A program made the position numbers and the translations under genes. The notes under the pieces were generated by a model. The model searched no databases, had not been told where the DNA came from, and was given only the letters and a program-made list of their open reading frames with translations. A stretch of DNA of 64,000 bases. It comes from Bryobacter sp964387685. Its GTDB lineage: Bacteria; Acidobacteriota; Terriglobia; Bryobacterales; Bryobacteraceae. The stretch spans positions 62,001-126,000 of the forward strand of contig CAYLXK010000013.1 of assembly GCA_964387685.1 (NCBI GenBank), in the 5' to 3' direction. Position 1 is the first letter of the stretch; each line of letters opens with the position of its first letter. Positions 33,808 through 42,475 of this stretch are shown here, piece after piece.

Positions 33808-35318
33808 TGCCCACTCCCCCTCCTTCCGGCGAGTTCCCCTTTACCCGCGGGATTTATCCCGAGATGTACCGCAGCCGCCTTTGGACCATGCGTCAATATG
33901 CCGGCTTCGGCAGCGCCGAGGAGTCCAACGCCCGCTACCGTTACCTGCTCAGCCAAGGCACGAGCGGCTTAAGCGTGGCCTTCGACCTGCCCACCCAAAT
34001 GGGGCTCGATGCCGATCATCCTCTCGCCGCCGGGGAAGCGGGCCGCGTCGGCGTTTCCATCTGCTCTCTGCCCGATATGGAGCGCCTCTTTCAGGGCATC
34101 GATCTCGAAAAAGTCTCGACCTCGATGACCATCAATTCCACCGCCTCCACGCTGCTCGCCCTCTATGTTCTAGTCGCCGAGAAGCAGGGCGCCCGCCGAG
34201 CCAAACTCCAGGGCACCATTCAGAACGACATCCTCAAGGAGTACGTGGCGCGCGGCACCTACATCTATCCGCCCCGCCCCGCGATGCGCCTCATTACCGA
34301 CGTGTTCTCCTGGGCCGGCCGGGAGGTGCCCGAGTGGAACACCATCTCCATCAGCGGCTATCACATCCGCGAGGCCGGCTCCACAGCCGCTCAGGAAATC
34401 GCCTTCACCCTTGCCCACGCCATCGCCTATATTGAAGCCGCCCTGCAATCCGGCCTGGCCGTCGACTCCTTCGCCCCGCGCCTTAGCTTCTTCTTCAACG
34501 CCCACAACGATTTCCTCGAAGAGATCGCCAAGTTCCGCGCCGCCCGCCGCCTCTACGCCACCATCATGCGAGATCGCTTCCGAGCCCAGGATAAACGCAG
34601 CCTCCTGCTGCGCTTTCACGCCCAAACCGCCGGCTCCACGCTAACCGCCCAGCAACCCGAAGTCAATGCGGTTCGAGTTACCTTGCAAGCCCTGGCCGCC
34701 GTCTTAGGCGGCGCCCAAAGCCTGCACACTAACGGCATGGACGAGGCTCTCGGCTTGCCCACCGAAGCCGCCGCCCGCTTGGCCCTGCGAACCCAACAAG
34801 TGATTGCCTATGAAAGCGGCGTCGTCAATGCCGTGGATCCCTTCGGCGGCTCCGAAGCCGTGGAAGCCCTGACGGACACCCTCGAAAAAGAAGCCCTCGC
34901 TTATCTCGACCGCATTGACAATATGGGCGGCGCCCTCGCCGCGATTGAAAGCGGCTACATTCAGGGAGAAATCCACCATGCCGCCTATGCCCACCAACGT
35001 GCGGTGGAAAGTGGCGCGCGCATCGTGGTTGGGGTGAATCGCTTTCAGATAGCAGAAACGCTGCCTCCGCCGGTCTTCCGTATCGATCCAGAGATCGAAA
35101 CCCGCCAGATAGAGCGTTTGCGGGAACTGCGCGCCTCGCGTAGCGAGACTGCTTGGAGGGCGAGTCTGGTAGCTTTGAAAACGGCCGCGGAGGCTTCCGA
35201 TAACGTCATGCCCCACATCCTGCAGGCCGCATCCGCCCTCTCTACTGTGGGAGAAATTTCCGACACGCTCCGCAGCGTGTTCGGTGAATATCGAGAGAGC
35301 GCTTCCCAATCGCTTTGA
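33807..35318 (+). CDS. mcmA: Methylmalonyl-CoA mutase large (catalytic) subunit, split type
   Basis: Adenosylcobalamin enzyme that interconverts methylmalonyl-CoA and succinyl-CoA. The 503-residue product covers only the TIM-barrel catalytic domain. It lacks the C-terminal B12-binding domain (DxHxxG), so a separate small subunit must supply it; none is in the window. Residues matching the catalytic set of P. shermanii mutase are present: the Tyr of RQYAGFG (Tyr89 equivalent), the Arg of ARGTYIYPP (Arg207 equivalent) and the His of SGYHIREAG (His244 equivalent). The Tyr and Arg argue against isobutyryl-CoA mutase, which replaces both. ATG 33807 overlaps the preceding stop by one base. Confidence 0.93.
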   Translation: MPTPPPSGEFPFTRGIYPEMYRSRLWTMRQYAGFGSAEESNARYRYLLSQGTSGLSVAFDLPTQMGLDADHPLAAGEAGRVGVSICSLPDMERLFQGIDLEKVSTSMTINSTASTLLALYVLVAEKQGARRAKLQGTIQNDILKEYVARGTYIYPPRPAMRLITDVFSWAGREVPEWNTISISGYHIREAGSTAAQEIAFTLAHAIAYIEAALQSGLAVDSFAPRLSFFFNAHNDFLEEIAKFRAARRLYATIMRDRFRAQDKRSLLLRFHAQTAGSTLTAQQPEVNAVRVTLQALAAVLGGAQSLHTNGMDEALGLPTEAAARLALRTQQVIAYESGVVNAVDPFGGSEAVEALTDTLEKEALAYLDRIDNMGGALAAIESGYIQGEIHHAAYAHQRAVESGARIVVGVNRFQIAETLPPPVFRIDPEIETRQIERLRELRASRSETAWRASLVALKTAAEASDNVMPHILQAASALSTVGEISDTLRSVFGEYRESASQSL

Positions 35319-35349
35319 TTTGGGAAAGGGGTGACTGGAAAGCGCTCTC
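35295..35349. repeat. Nested inverted repeats at the 3' end of the mutase gene
   Basis: Outer arms GAGAGCGCTT (35295-35304) and AAGCGCTCTC (35340-35349) are perfect. An alternative inner hairpin uses TTCCCAA (35303-35309) and TTGGGAA (35320-35326). The two structures compete for bases 35303-35304. The remaining 117-base gap to nuoH also has a T-run around 35410-35416, but no ideal terminator was seen on either strand. A termination or decay signal is plausible. Confidence 0.45.
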
Positions 35350-35435
35350 CGTCTCTCTCTGTTGATAAAACGAACGAGATCGGCATTCGTTAAGTTCCCT
35401 GGCCAATAATTTTTTCTTGCCTGGGACCAAGCGGT

Positions 35436-36557
35436 CTAGAGCATCCCCAATATGGCGTTCACCCACAGCGTGGCGAGCCCCAGGGGAATGAGCCGCTTCC
35501 AGCCGATATCCATCAATTGGTCGTAGCGGAATCGGGGCCAAGTCGCGCGGAACCATACCAGCAAATAGAAGAACAAGCCCGCTTTCAAAACAAACCAGAA
35601 CGGTCCGCTTAGCATTTCCGCCGCCGCCGGCCACAGGAACACCATTCCTCCCATCGCAAACAAAGCCGCCAAGGGCCACAAACGCATGCGGGCGCATCCA
35701 TACGCACAAGCCGCTAGCAATCCCATCGGCGCCAACGACTCGAAGGGGTAGCGGAGCCACTCCACGTTAGGCCAGGGGCGCAGCCAACCTCCCAGAAACA
35801 ACACCGCCGCTACGCTGCAAATCACCGCAATGTGCGCATACTCCGCCAACATATACAGTGCCCAACGGAAGCCGCTGTACTCCGTGTGATAACCCGCCAC
35901 CAGTTCGCTTTCCGCTTCCGGCAGGTCGAACGGCGCCCGGTTCGTTTCCGCCACCGCCGCCAGCAGGAATACAAAGAAGCTCAGCAGCATGAAACCGTAG
36001 TTGCCAAACAAAAACCAAACGCCCTGCACTCGCTGCGCTTCCACAATGCCCTTCATGCTCAGCGTTCCCGCCTTCATTACCACCGGCACCAGCGCCAGGC
36101 CCAGCGCCACCTCATAGCTCACCAGTTGCGCCGCTCCTCGCAAGCTGCCCAACATCGCATAGTGGCTATTGGAACTCCAGCCGCCCAGAATCAGCCCAAA
36201 CACCCCCACCGCCCCCATCGCCGAAATCACCAACAAGCCTACATTCACATCGCTGATCGCCAGCGTCTCCGTCAACGGAATCACCCCGAAGGCTCCAAAC
36301 GCCGTCGCCACGCTCACCAACGGCGCCAAGTAGAATAACCACCGGTCCGCTTCGCGCGGGACCAGGTCCTCTTTCAAAATCAACTTGAGGGCATCTGCAA
36401 TCGGCTGCAACAATCCGTGCGGCCCCACGCGCATCGGGCCCAGCCGCGCCTGAAAATCCGCCAGTAGCTTGCGCTCGGCCAGCACCATGTATCCCGCCAC
36501 CAGCGGAAAGGCGGCAGCCAGCGCCAGCGCCAAAATGTACGGCAGGTATTCGCTCAT
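35436..36557 (-). CDS. nuoH: NADH-quinone oxidoreductase subunit H
   Basis: Membrane subunit at the quinone-binding junction of complex I. The 373-residue product has eight or nine hydrophobic segments. Conserved blocks are ERKLLADFQARLGPMRVGP (about 29-46), LLQPIADALKLILKED, and YHTEYSGFRWALYMLAEY. ATG 36557 overlaps the nuoN stop by 4 bases. The gene is last in the cluster after nuoN, whereas nuoH normally sits between nuoG and nuoI. Confidence 0.95.
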   Translation of the reverse strand: MSEYLPYILALALAAAFPLVAGYMVLAERKLLADFQARLGPMRVGPHGLLQPIADALKLILKEDLVPREADRWLFYLAPLVSVATAFGAFGVIPLTETLAISDVNVGLLVISAMGAVGVFGLILGGWSSNSHYAMLGSLRGAAQLVSYEVALGLALVPVVMKAGTLSMKGIVEAQRVQGVWFLFGNYGFMLLSFFVFLLAAVAETNRAPFDLPEAESELVAGYHTEYSGFRWALYMLAEYAHIAVICSVAAVLFLGGWLRPWPNVEWLRYPFESLAPMGLLAACAYGCARMRLWPLAALFAMGGMVFLWPAAAEMLSGPFWFVLKAGLFFYLLVWFRATWPRFRYDQLMDIGWKRLIPLGLATLWVNAILGML

Positions 36558-37960
36558 CGCAGCGCGTTCCTCGCCCATTCAAAGGCCGGCTGCGGATTCA
36601 GCCCCAAACCCAAACTGAGGATCGCCGCCGTTCCCACCGCCGCCCGCCATCCGCCGCTCATTCGCAACGGCTCGCCTTCGCCCTCCGGCTCCGCTACGAT
36701 CTCGCGCGCGATGCGGAAGTAATAGTAGAGCGCCACAGCCACGTAAAGTGCCGCTATCACCGCCAGCCCATAGTGCCGCGTTTGTACCAGCGCAAGAAAA
36801 ATCTGGTACTTCGGAAAGAAGCCCGCCGTAGGCGGCAGCCCGGCCAACGACACCAGCAGGATCAAGAAAGGAATCGCCAACAGCGGATGCCGGTATAGCA
36901 GACCCCGAAATTCTCCGATTTCCTCTTTCTCAAAAACCGCCAGCGCCACAAACGCGCCCGTCGTCATCAAGGTGTAGATCAAGAGGTAAAACATCACCCC
37001 TTCGATCCCGCTTTCATTGCCCGCTACCACTCCCAGCAACACGTAGCCCACATGCGCCACCGAACTGTAGGCCAGCAGCCGCTTTACATTCTGCTGCGTG
37101 ATCGCCGCCAGATTTCCCACCGTCAGGCTCGCCAGCGCCGCAATCACAATCGCCGGCTCCCAGGCGGAGCGGAACTGCGCCAGAGGCCCCGTCAAGAGCC
37201 GCAACAACACACCGAAACTCGCCGCTTTGGATGCCGTCGCCAGATATGCTGAAACGGGCGTCGGCGCTCCCTCGTATGTGTCGGGCGCCCACATATGCAA
37301 CGGGGCCGCCGCCACCTTGAATAGCAAGCCCGCTACCAGCGGCAATACGGCCAGCAGAATCAGCGGATCGCTCGCGTCCCGCGCCGCCAGGTTCGCCCCG
37401 ATGTTGGCCAGACGCGTTGTGCCGCTTAGCCCATAGAGCACCGAGAAGCCGTAGAGCAACAAACCGCTGGAAAACGCTCCCAGCAGCATGTACTTTAGCG
37501 CCGCCTCATTGCTCGTGGGCTTCGCCCGCAAGTAGCCCGTCAACACATAAAAGCTCAAGGCCGCCGTCTCCAGGCCAATGAAGATCGTCACCAGTTCTGC
37601 CCCGCTGATCATCAAATACATGCCCGCCTGCGCAAATAGCACCAGCGCATAAAACTCCGCCCCCGCCTCTTTTTCGCGCTCCAGGTACGTCACCGAACCC
37701 GAGACCGCAAGCACCGCCCCCACCAGGCACACCGCGTTCAAATACACGCTGAAGGCGTCCACCTGCACCGCCCCAAAAAATCCCGTCAGTCCCGTAAAGT
37801 CCGATTGCCTCCATAACGCCGCCGCCGCCAAGGCCTCCGCCGCCAGCGCCAAACCCGCATACACCCGTGCCTCTTCGAACTGCACAAGGAGCAGCGCGCA
37901 TCCAAAGACCGCCCAGATTAGCGCCGGCAGGATGGTGAACAAATCGTTTACCGGAATCAT
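36554..37960 (-). CDS. nuoN: NADH-quinone oxidoreductase subunit N
   Basis: Antiporter-like proton-pumping subunit. The 468-residue product has about fourteen hydrophobic segments and the family lysines and glutamates in GLETAALSFYVLTGYLR (helix 5 Glu) and FKVAAAPLHMWAPDTYEGAPTPVSAYLAT. ATG 37960 overlaps the nuoM stop by 4 bases; the open frame to 38074 is not family-like. Confidence 0.95.
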   Translation of the reverse strand: MIPVNDLFTILPALIWAVFGCALLLVQFEEARVYAGLALAAEALAAAALWRQSDFTGLTGFFGAVQVDAFSVYLNAVCLVGAVLAVSGSVTYLEREKEAGAEFYALVLFAQAGMYLMISGAELVTIFIGLETAALSFYVLTGYLRAKPTSNEAALKYMLLGAFSSGLLLYGFSVLYGLSGTTRLANIGANLAARDASDPLILLAVLPLVAGLLFKVAAAPLHMWAPDTYEGAPTPVSAYLATASKAASFGVLLRLLTGPLAQFRSAWEPAIVIAALASLTVGNLAAITQQNVKRLLAYSSVAHVGYVLLGVVAGNESGIEGVMFYLLIYTLMTTGAFVALAVFEKEEIGEFRGLLYRHPLLAIPFLILLVSLAGLPPTAGFFPKYQIFLALVQTRHYGLAVIAALYVAVALYYYFRIAREIVAEPEGEGEPLRMSGGWRAAVGTAAILSLGLGLNPQPAFEWARNALR

Positions 37961-39393
37961 GGCCGAAAACTCCTGGTCAATTCTTCCACCGGCCCCGCAA
38001 TCAACCGGAAATGCCCGCCCGGCGACACCCCGATCCAGACGCTCCAAGCCAGCAGCGGTAGTAAAATTGCCCATTCCCGCGCCGTTAGATCTGGCAGCGT
38101 TCGATTCACCTCATGCGTAATCGGTCCCAGCATTGTCTTTTGGAACAACACCAGCAGATACGCCGCCGCCAGTATCACGCCCAACACCGCCACTCCCGCA
38201 TACGCGGGGTGCGCCAGATACGCCCCGCGCAGTACCGTAAACTCGCCCACGAATCCATTCAGCAGCGGCAAGCCGGCCGAACCCAAAACCGCCATACCGA
38301 ACACCACCGCGAAGCGCGGCATGATTTTCGCTAGCCCCCCGTACGCAGCCAGATCGCGCGTGCCGCGGCGGTCATAAACAAAGCCCACAATAAAGAACAA
38401 CAGCGACGTCGAAATCCCGTGGTTGATCTGTTGCAGAATGCCCCCCGCCACACCCGTCGCATTCAAGCTAAACAAACCCAGCGTGCAAAAGCCCAAATGG
38501 CTCACGCTGGAATAGGCGATCAATCGCTTCCAGTCCTGCTGCGCCAGGCAAATTAAGGCGCCATACACAATCGCCACCAGCGACAGGCACATCGGAATCC
38601 ATGCATCCTCGCCGCCCCGCGGCATCAGCGGCAACACAAAGCGAAATATTCCGTAGCTTCCCATCTTCAACAGAATTGCCGCCAGGATCACGCTGCCCGC
38701 CGACGGCGCCTCTGTATGCGCGTCCGGCAGCCAGGTATGGAAGGGGAACATGGGCACCTTTACCGCAAACCCCGCCAGCATCGCCCAATACGCAAATCGT
38801 TCCCACGTTTCTGGCAACGCCACGCTGCGCAGTTGCTGGAAGTCGAAGGTGTAAACGCCCCGGATCGCCGCGTGCTGCCAATACAGCGTCAAGATACCTA
38901 CCAACAGCGCCAGGCTCCCGGCCGCCGTGTAGAGCACAAAACGGTAGGCCGCCCGCTGCCGTCCTTCGCTGCCCCAAATGCCGATCAGGAAATACATCGG
39001 CAGCAGCACCGCTTCAAAGCAAATAAAGAACAACAGCAGATCCCTCGCCAAAAAGACGCCCATGGCCGCCGCTTCCATCAGCAACACCATCGCGTAGTAG
39101 CTCCGCGGCTTTGCTGGGCTCGCCAGCAGCGCCAGGAAAAACACCGCTCCCGTCAAGATCACGAAAAGCAGGCTCACCCCGTCCAGCACCAACAATACCT
39201 GCGCCCCTAGCGCGGGAATCCAGTTGTGCCGCTCTTCCATTTCATGCGGACCCGCCAGCAAGCGTAGACCGCCCAACAAGGCCGCAAATGAGATCAGCAG
39301 GGACCACGCCCAGGCCGCACGCGCCCAGCGCTGCGGCAATAGCCAATGGCCTAATACGCCAAGCAGCGGGATCCCCAACAGATAGGACATCAT
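37957..39393 (-). CDS. nuoM: NADH-quinone oxidoreductase subunit M
   Basis: Antiporter-like proton-pumping subunit. The 478-residue product has about fourteen hydrophobic segments. It has CFEAVLLPMYFLIGIWG (conserved Glu in helix 5), KVPMFPFHTWLPDAHTEAPSAGSVILAAILLKMGSYG and YSSVSHLGF. ATG 39393 overlaps the nuoL stop by 4 bases, so the long frame to 39570 is not used. Confidence 0.95.
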   Translation of the reverse strand: MMSYLLGIPLLGVLGHWLLPQRWARAAWAWSLLISFAALLGGLRLLAGPHEMEERHNWIPALGAQVLLVLDGVSLLFVILTGAVFFLALLASPAKPRSYYAMVLLMEAAAMGVFLARDLLLFFICFEAVLLPMYFLIGIWGSEGRQRAAYRFVLYTAAGSLALLVGILTLYWQHAAIRGVYTFDFQQLRSVALPETWERFAYWAMLAGFAVKVPMFPFHTWLPDAHTEAPSAGSVILAAILLKMGSYGIFRFVLPLMPRGGEDAWIPMCLSLVAIVYGALICLAQQDWKRLIAYSSVSHLGFCTLGLFSLNATGVAGGILQQINHGISTSLLFFIVGFVYDRRGTRDLAAYGGLAKIMPRFAVVFGMAVLGSAGLPLLNGFVGEFTVLRGAYLAHPAYAGVAVLGVILAAAYLLVLFQKTMLGPITHEVNRTLPDLTAREWAILLPLLAWSVWIGVSPGGHFRLIAGPVEELTRSFRP

Positions 39394-41195
39394 TGCGCCC
39401 CTCCCAGCCGGAACCAGGTCAACGCCAAGAATCCCGCCAGCGCGGCTAAGATCACCAGCGCATACTGCGCCAGGCCGCCCGTTTGCGCCAAACGCACGGG
39501 ATAGGACGCCGCCTCGGTCAGAAACGCCGCCATTTGCACCAAGCCATCCACCACGTTCCGGTCCCACCATCCCACCAAGGCCGATATGCCGCTGGTCGTC
39601 CAGCCCGCTCCCCGCGGCAAGAGGTCCACCACATTCCGGTCAAACCAATTCAATCCGCGCGCTCCCTGCCCTCCCACTCCATGCAACCAAATGTGTCGAT
39701 AGATATCGTCCACAAACCATTTCCGCCGGAACAACGTTTGCAGCGGCTCAAACACGCGTATTTCGCGTCCCCACCAGAGCCCCGCCACCGTAAGCAAGCC
39801 CGTCGCCATGGGGATCCACAGCGGACCCTCGGCATGTGCGCCAAACCAGCCTGCCGTAACCGTGCCGAGGGCCAAGGGCCAAAGCGTGTGCAGTTCCCAG
39901 CCCTTCGGGTCGTGGCCCGCTTGCTGCTCTGCGCCAAAGAACACCGTCCACATCATCCGGCTCGCATAGAGAGAAGTCAGCAAAGGAATCCCCATGGCTA
40001 TGCCTAGGAGCAGCGGCGAATCCGCCGCCGCCAGCAGTATTGCGTCTTTTGAGAAAAATCCAGCCAGCGGCGGCAGCCCCGCCAGAGCCAACGCCCCCAG
40101 GCTCATCAGGCGGAACGTCCAGGGCATCGACGCCCTCAGCCCCCCCATGTAGCGAATGTCCTGCTCTCCTTTCAGCGCGTGGATTACGTTGCCCGCGCAC
40201 AAAAACAGCAGCGCCTTGAAAAACGCATGCGTCGTCACATGAAACATTGCCGCCTGCGGCGCGCCGATTCCGCAGGCGAAAAACATCAGCCCCAATTGGG
40301 AAATCGTCGAGTACGCAAGAATCCTTTTGATGTCGTTCTCCACCAACGCCACGGTCGCGGCCAGATACGACGTAAACAGCCCCACCACGGCGATCGTCAG
40401 CCCCACCTCGGGCAGCAGCGCATACATAGGCGCCAGCCGGGCAAAAAGGTACACTCCCGCCGTCACCATCGTCGCGGCGTGGATCAACGCCGACACGGGC
40501 GTCGGTCCGACCATCGCGTCGGGCAGCCAAACGAAAAGCGGTGCTTGGGCGCTTTTGCCCGCCGCCCCGAAGGCCAGCAGCAGACCCGCAGCCGTCAATT
40601 CCGGACTGGCCACCATCCCGTTTAGCGCTCCGAACTCTACACTGCCCACCGTCGCCAGCAGGATGCACAGGGCCACAAGAAAGCCCGCGTCCCCCGCCCG
40701 GTTGTAAAGGAACGCCTTGTTGGCCGCTTCATTGGCCGCCCGCTTCTCGAATTGAAAGCCGATCAGCAGGTAGCTGGCCAGCCCCACCCCTTCCCATCCC
40801 GCAAACAATAGCGCCAGGTTATTGGCCAGCACCAGCAGGAGCATGAAAAAGAGGAAGAGATTCAGCCCGCCGAAATAGCGAGTGAAGTTCTCGTGGCCGC
40901 CCATGTAGCCCAGCGAATACAAGTGAATCAAGAGCCCGATTCCGCTCACCACCAGCGCCATCTGCGCCGACAGGTCGTCAAACTGGAAGCCGAACGAGAT
41001 CCCCGGCAACCACTGCCCCACACGGTGCACCACGGCTCCCTCGCGCGGCGACATCCACGCCGCCAATGCATGTAGAAAACTCAGCCCCACCGCCACCGGC
41101 GCAATCAACGCCGCTCCACGCCGCAGCACGCCAATCAGAAACGCGCCGATCAGTGGGTAGAACGGAATCAGCCAGAACGTGGAAAGCGTCACCAT
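39390..41195 (-). CDS. nuoL: NADH-quinone oxidoreductase subunit L
   Basis: Largest antiporter-like subunit, with the lateral helix that runs along the membrane arm. The 601-residue product has about fifteen or sixteen hydrophobic segments and blocks FAGWEGVGLASYLLIGFQFEK (helix 5 Glu), APLFVWLPDAMVGPTPVSALIHAATMVTAGVYL and YSTISQLGLMFFACG. It is slightly shorter than E. coli NuoL (613). It overlaps the nuoK end by 7 bases and nuoM by 4 bases. Confidence 0.96.
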   Translation of the reverse strand: MVTLSTFWLIPFYPLIGAFLIGVLRRGAALIAPVAVGLSFLHALAAWMSPREGAVVHRVGQWLPGISFGFQFDDLSAQMALVVSGIGLLIHLYSLGYMGGHENFTRYFGGLNLFLFFMLLLVLANNLALLFAGWEGVGLASYLLIGFQFEKRAANEAANKAFLYNRAGDAGFLVALCILLATVGSVEFGALNGMVASPELTAAGLLLAFGAAGKSAQAPLFVWLPDAMVGPTPVSALIHAATMVTAGVYLFARLAPMYALLPEVGLTIAVVGLFTSYLAATVALVENDIKRILAYSTISQLGLMFFACGIGAPQAAMFHVTTHAFFKALLFLCAGNVIHALKGEQDIRYMGGLRASMPWTFRLMSLGALALAGLPPLAGFFSKDAILLAAADSPLLLGIAMGIPLLTSLYASRMMWTVFFGAEQQAGHDPKGWELHTLWPLALGTVTAGWFGAHAEGPLWIPMATGLLTVAGLWWGREIRVFEPLQTLFRRKWFVDDIYRHIWLHGVGGQGARGLNWFDRNVVDLLPRGAGWTTSGISALVGWWDRNVVDGLVQMAAFLTEAASYPVRLAQTGGLAQYALVILAALAGFLALTWFRLGGAQ

Positions 41196-41503
41196 TTCAG
41201 TAGCCGGATCTCGTCCGCCTGCGCCGTTCCCCGGTTCCGGTACAGCACGATGAGAATTCCCAATCCCACTGCCGCCTCCGCCACCGCGACTGTAATCACG
41301 AAGATCGCAAAGACCTGCCCCACCACGTGCTCCCAGTGCTTGCTAAAGGCGATCAGGTTGATGTTCACCGCGTTCAACAGCAACTCGATCGACATCAGGA
41401 TCACAATCACGTTTCGCCGCAGCAGAATCCCGGCGCAGCCGATCAGCAGCAGCGCCAGTCCCACCGCCAGATAGTGCGCGGTCGTAATGGGGGCGAGGCT
41501 CAA
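41189..41503 (-). CDS. nuoK: NADH-quinone oxidoreductase subunit K
   Basis: A 104-residue subunit with three hydrophobic segments. It has the conserved glutamates in VILMSIELLLNAVNINLIAF (helix 2) and VAEAAVGLGILIVLYRN (helix 3), which take part in the proton path between the quinone site and the antiporter subunits. ATG overlaps the nuoJ stop by 4 bases, and the 3' end overlaps nuoL by 7. Confidence 0.95.
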   Translation of the reverse strand: MSLAPITTAHYLAVGLALLLIGCAGILLRRNVIVILMSIELLLNAVNINLIAFSKHWEHVVGQVFAIFVITVAVAEAAVGLGILIVLYRNRGTAQADEIRLLKW

Positions 41504-42009
41504 GCCGTATCCTCGCGTTTCTTGGCCATCCGCACCGCTCCCACGATCGCCACCAGCAGCAGCAGGCTCGCCGCCTCAAAAGGCAGCGCGAATTGGTAAA
41601 AAAGCACGTCGCCGATTCGCTCCGTGTTCCCGCTTGTGTTCAGGCGCGCCAGCGGCTTCGCGGGCAGATTCGACAGGCCCGCCCACATCAGCGACGCGAG
41701 CCCCGCCAGCACTCCCCCCACTGCCACCAGTGCCACCGGCCATTGCCGGCTATAGCGCCGCGTCCGCATCGCCTCCGGTAACTGAATCAGCATGATGACG
41801 AATACGAACAACACCATCACGCCCCCGACATACAGCAAAATTTGCACCGCGAAAAGAAACTCCGCCGCGCGCGTCAGAAACAAGCCCGCCACGCCCAGCA
41901 GCGAGGCGATCAGCGCGATCGCGCAATGCACCGGGTTGCGGCGCGTCACCGTCAGCAGCGCCCCGCCCAGCGTCAACGCGGCGAAACAATAAAAAAGCGT
42001 CGCTTCCAT
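41500..42009 (-). CDS. nuoJ: NADH-quinone oxidoreductase subunit J
   Basis: A 169-residue membrane subunit with five hydrophobic segments, including the pi-bulge helix region YVGGVMVLFVFVIMLI. It supports the coupling between the quinone site and the proton channels. It starts with a one-base overlap with the nuoI stop and is coupled to nuoK. The C-terminus ends in a short basic cytosolic tail. Confidence 0.94.
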   Translation of the reverse strand: MEATLFYCFAALTLGGALLTVTRRNPVHCAIALIASLLGVAGLFLTRAAEFLFAVQILLYVGGVMVLFVFVIMLIQLPEAMRTRRYSRQWPVALVAVGGVLAGLASLMWAGLSNLPAKPLARLNTSGNTERIGDVLFYQFALPFEAASLLLLVAIVGAVRMAKKREDTA

Positions 42010-42473
42010 CAGGACTTGTATTTCGTGGGCCGCGGCCCTTCCTCAAGCATCTGCCGGTCCCAGATCAATCCCTCGCGCGTATAGCTGGCCAGCTCAAAAT
42101 CTTGCGTCAACTCCAGCGCATCCACGGGACAGGCATCCTCGCAAAGGCCGCAAAACATGCAGCGCGATAAGTCGTAGGTGAACGTCGTCAGGTCCAGGCG
42201 CCGCGTCTCTTTATTGCGGATCGTGCCCACGACGATCAGGTTCTCCGGGCACGCCTTGGCGCACAAATCGCAGCCGATACACAAGGTCTCGCCGTTGTCC
42301 GGGTTGATGTTCAAGCGGGGCGCGCCCCGGTAGCGCTCCCCCACCTTGGGCCGTTCCTTCGGATACTGCTCCGTCACAATATTGCGCGTGCGCTGCGTCC
42401 GGAACGTGACCCACAAGCCTTCAAGCAGGTCGAGGAGAAAAAACTTCTTGATCGCTTCGATTACGCTTTGCAT
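42009..42473 (-). CDS. nuoI: NADH-quinone oxidoreductase subunit I
   Basis: Peripheral-arm ferredoxin-like subunit that carries clusters N6a and N6b. The 154-residue product has two CxxCxxCxxxCP motifs, CIGCDLCAKACP (about 62-73) and CMFCGLCEDACP (about 101-112), preceded by an amphipathic N-terminal helix. It starts 2 bases after nuoD. It receives electrons from the upstream clusters and passes them to NuoB, whose gene is not in this window. Confidence 0.96.
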   Translation of the reverse strand: MQSVIEAIKKFFLLDLLEGLWVTFRTQRTRNIVTEQYPKERPKVGERYRGAPRLNINPDNGETLCIGCDLCAKACPENLIVVGTIRNKETRRLDLTTFTYDLSRCMFCGLCEDACPVDALELTQDFELASYTREGLIWDRQMLEEGPRPTKYKS

Positions 42474-42475
42474 GT

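Noticed and set aside
33807..35318. Isobutyryl-CoA mutase large subunit
   Set aside because: The active-site Tyr and Arg typical of methylmalonyl-CoA mutase are visible, where IcmA has Phe and Gln.
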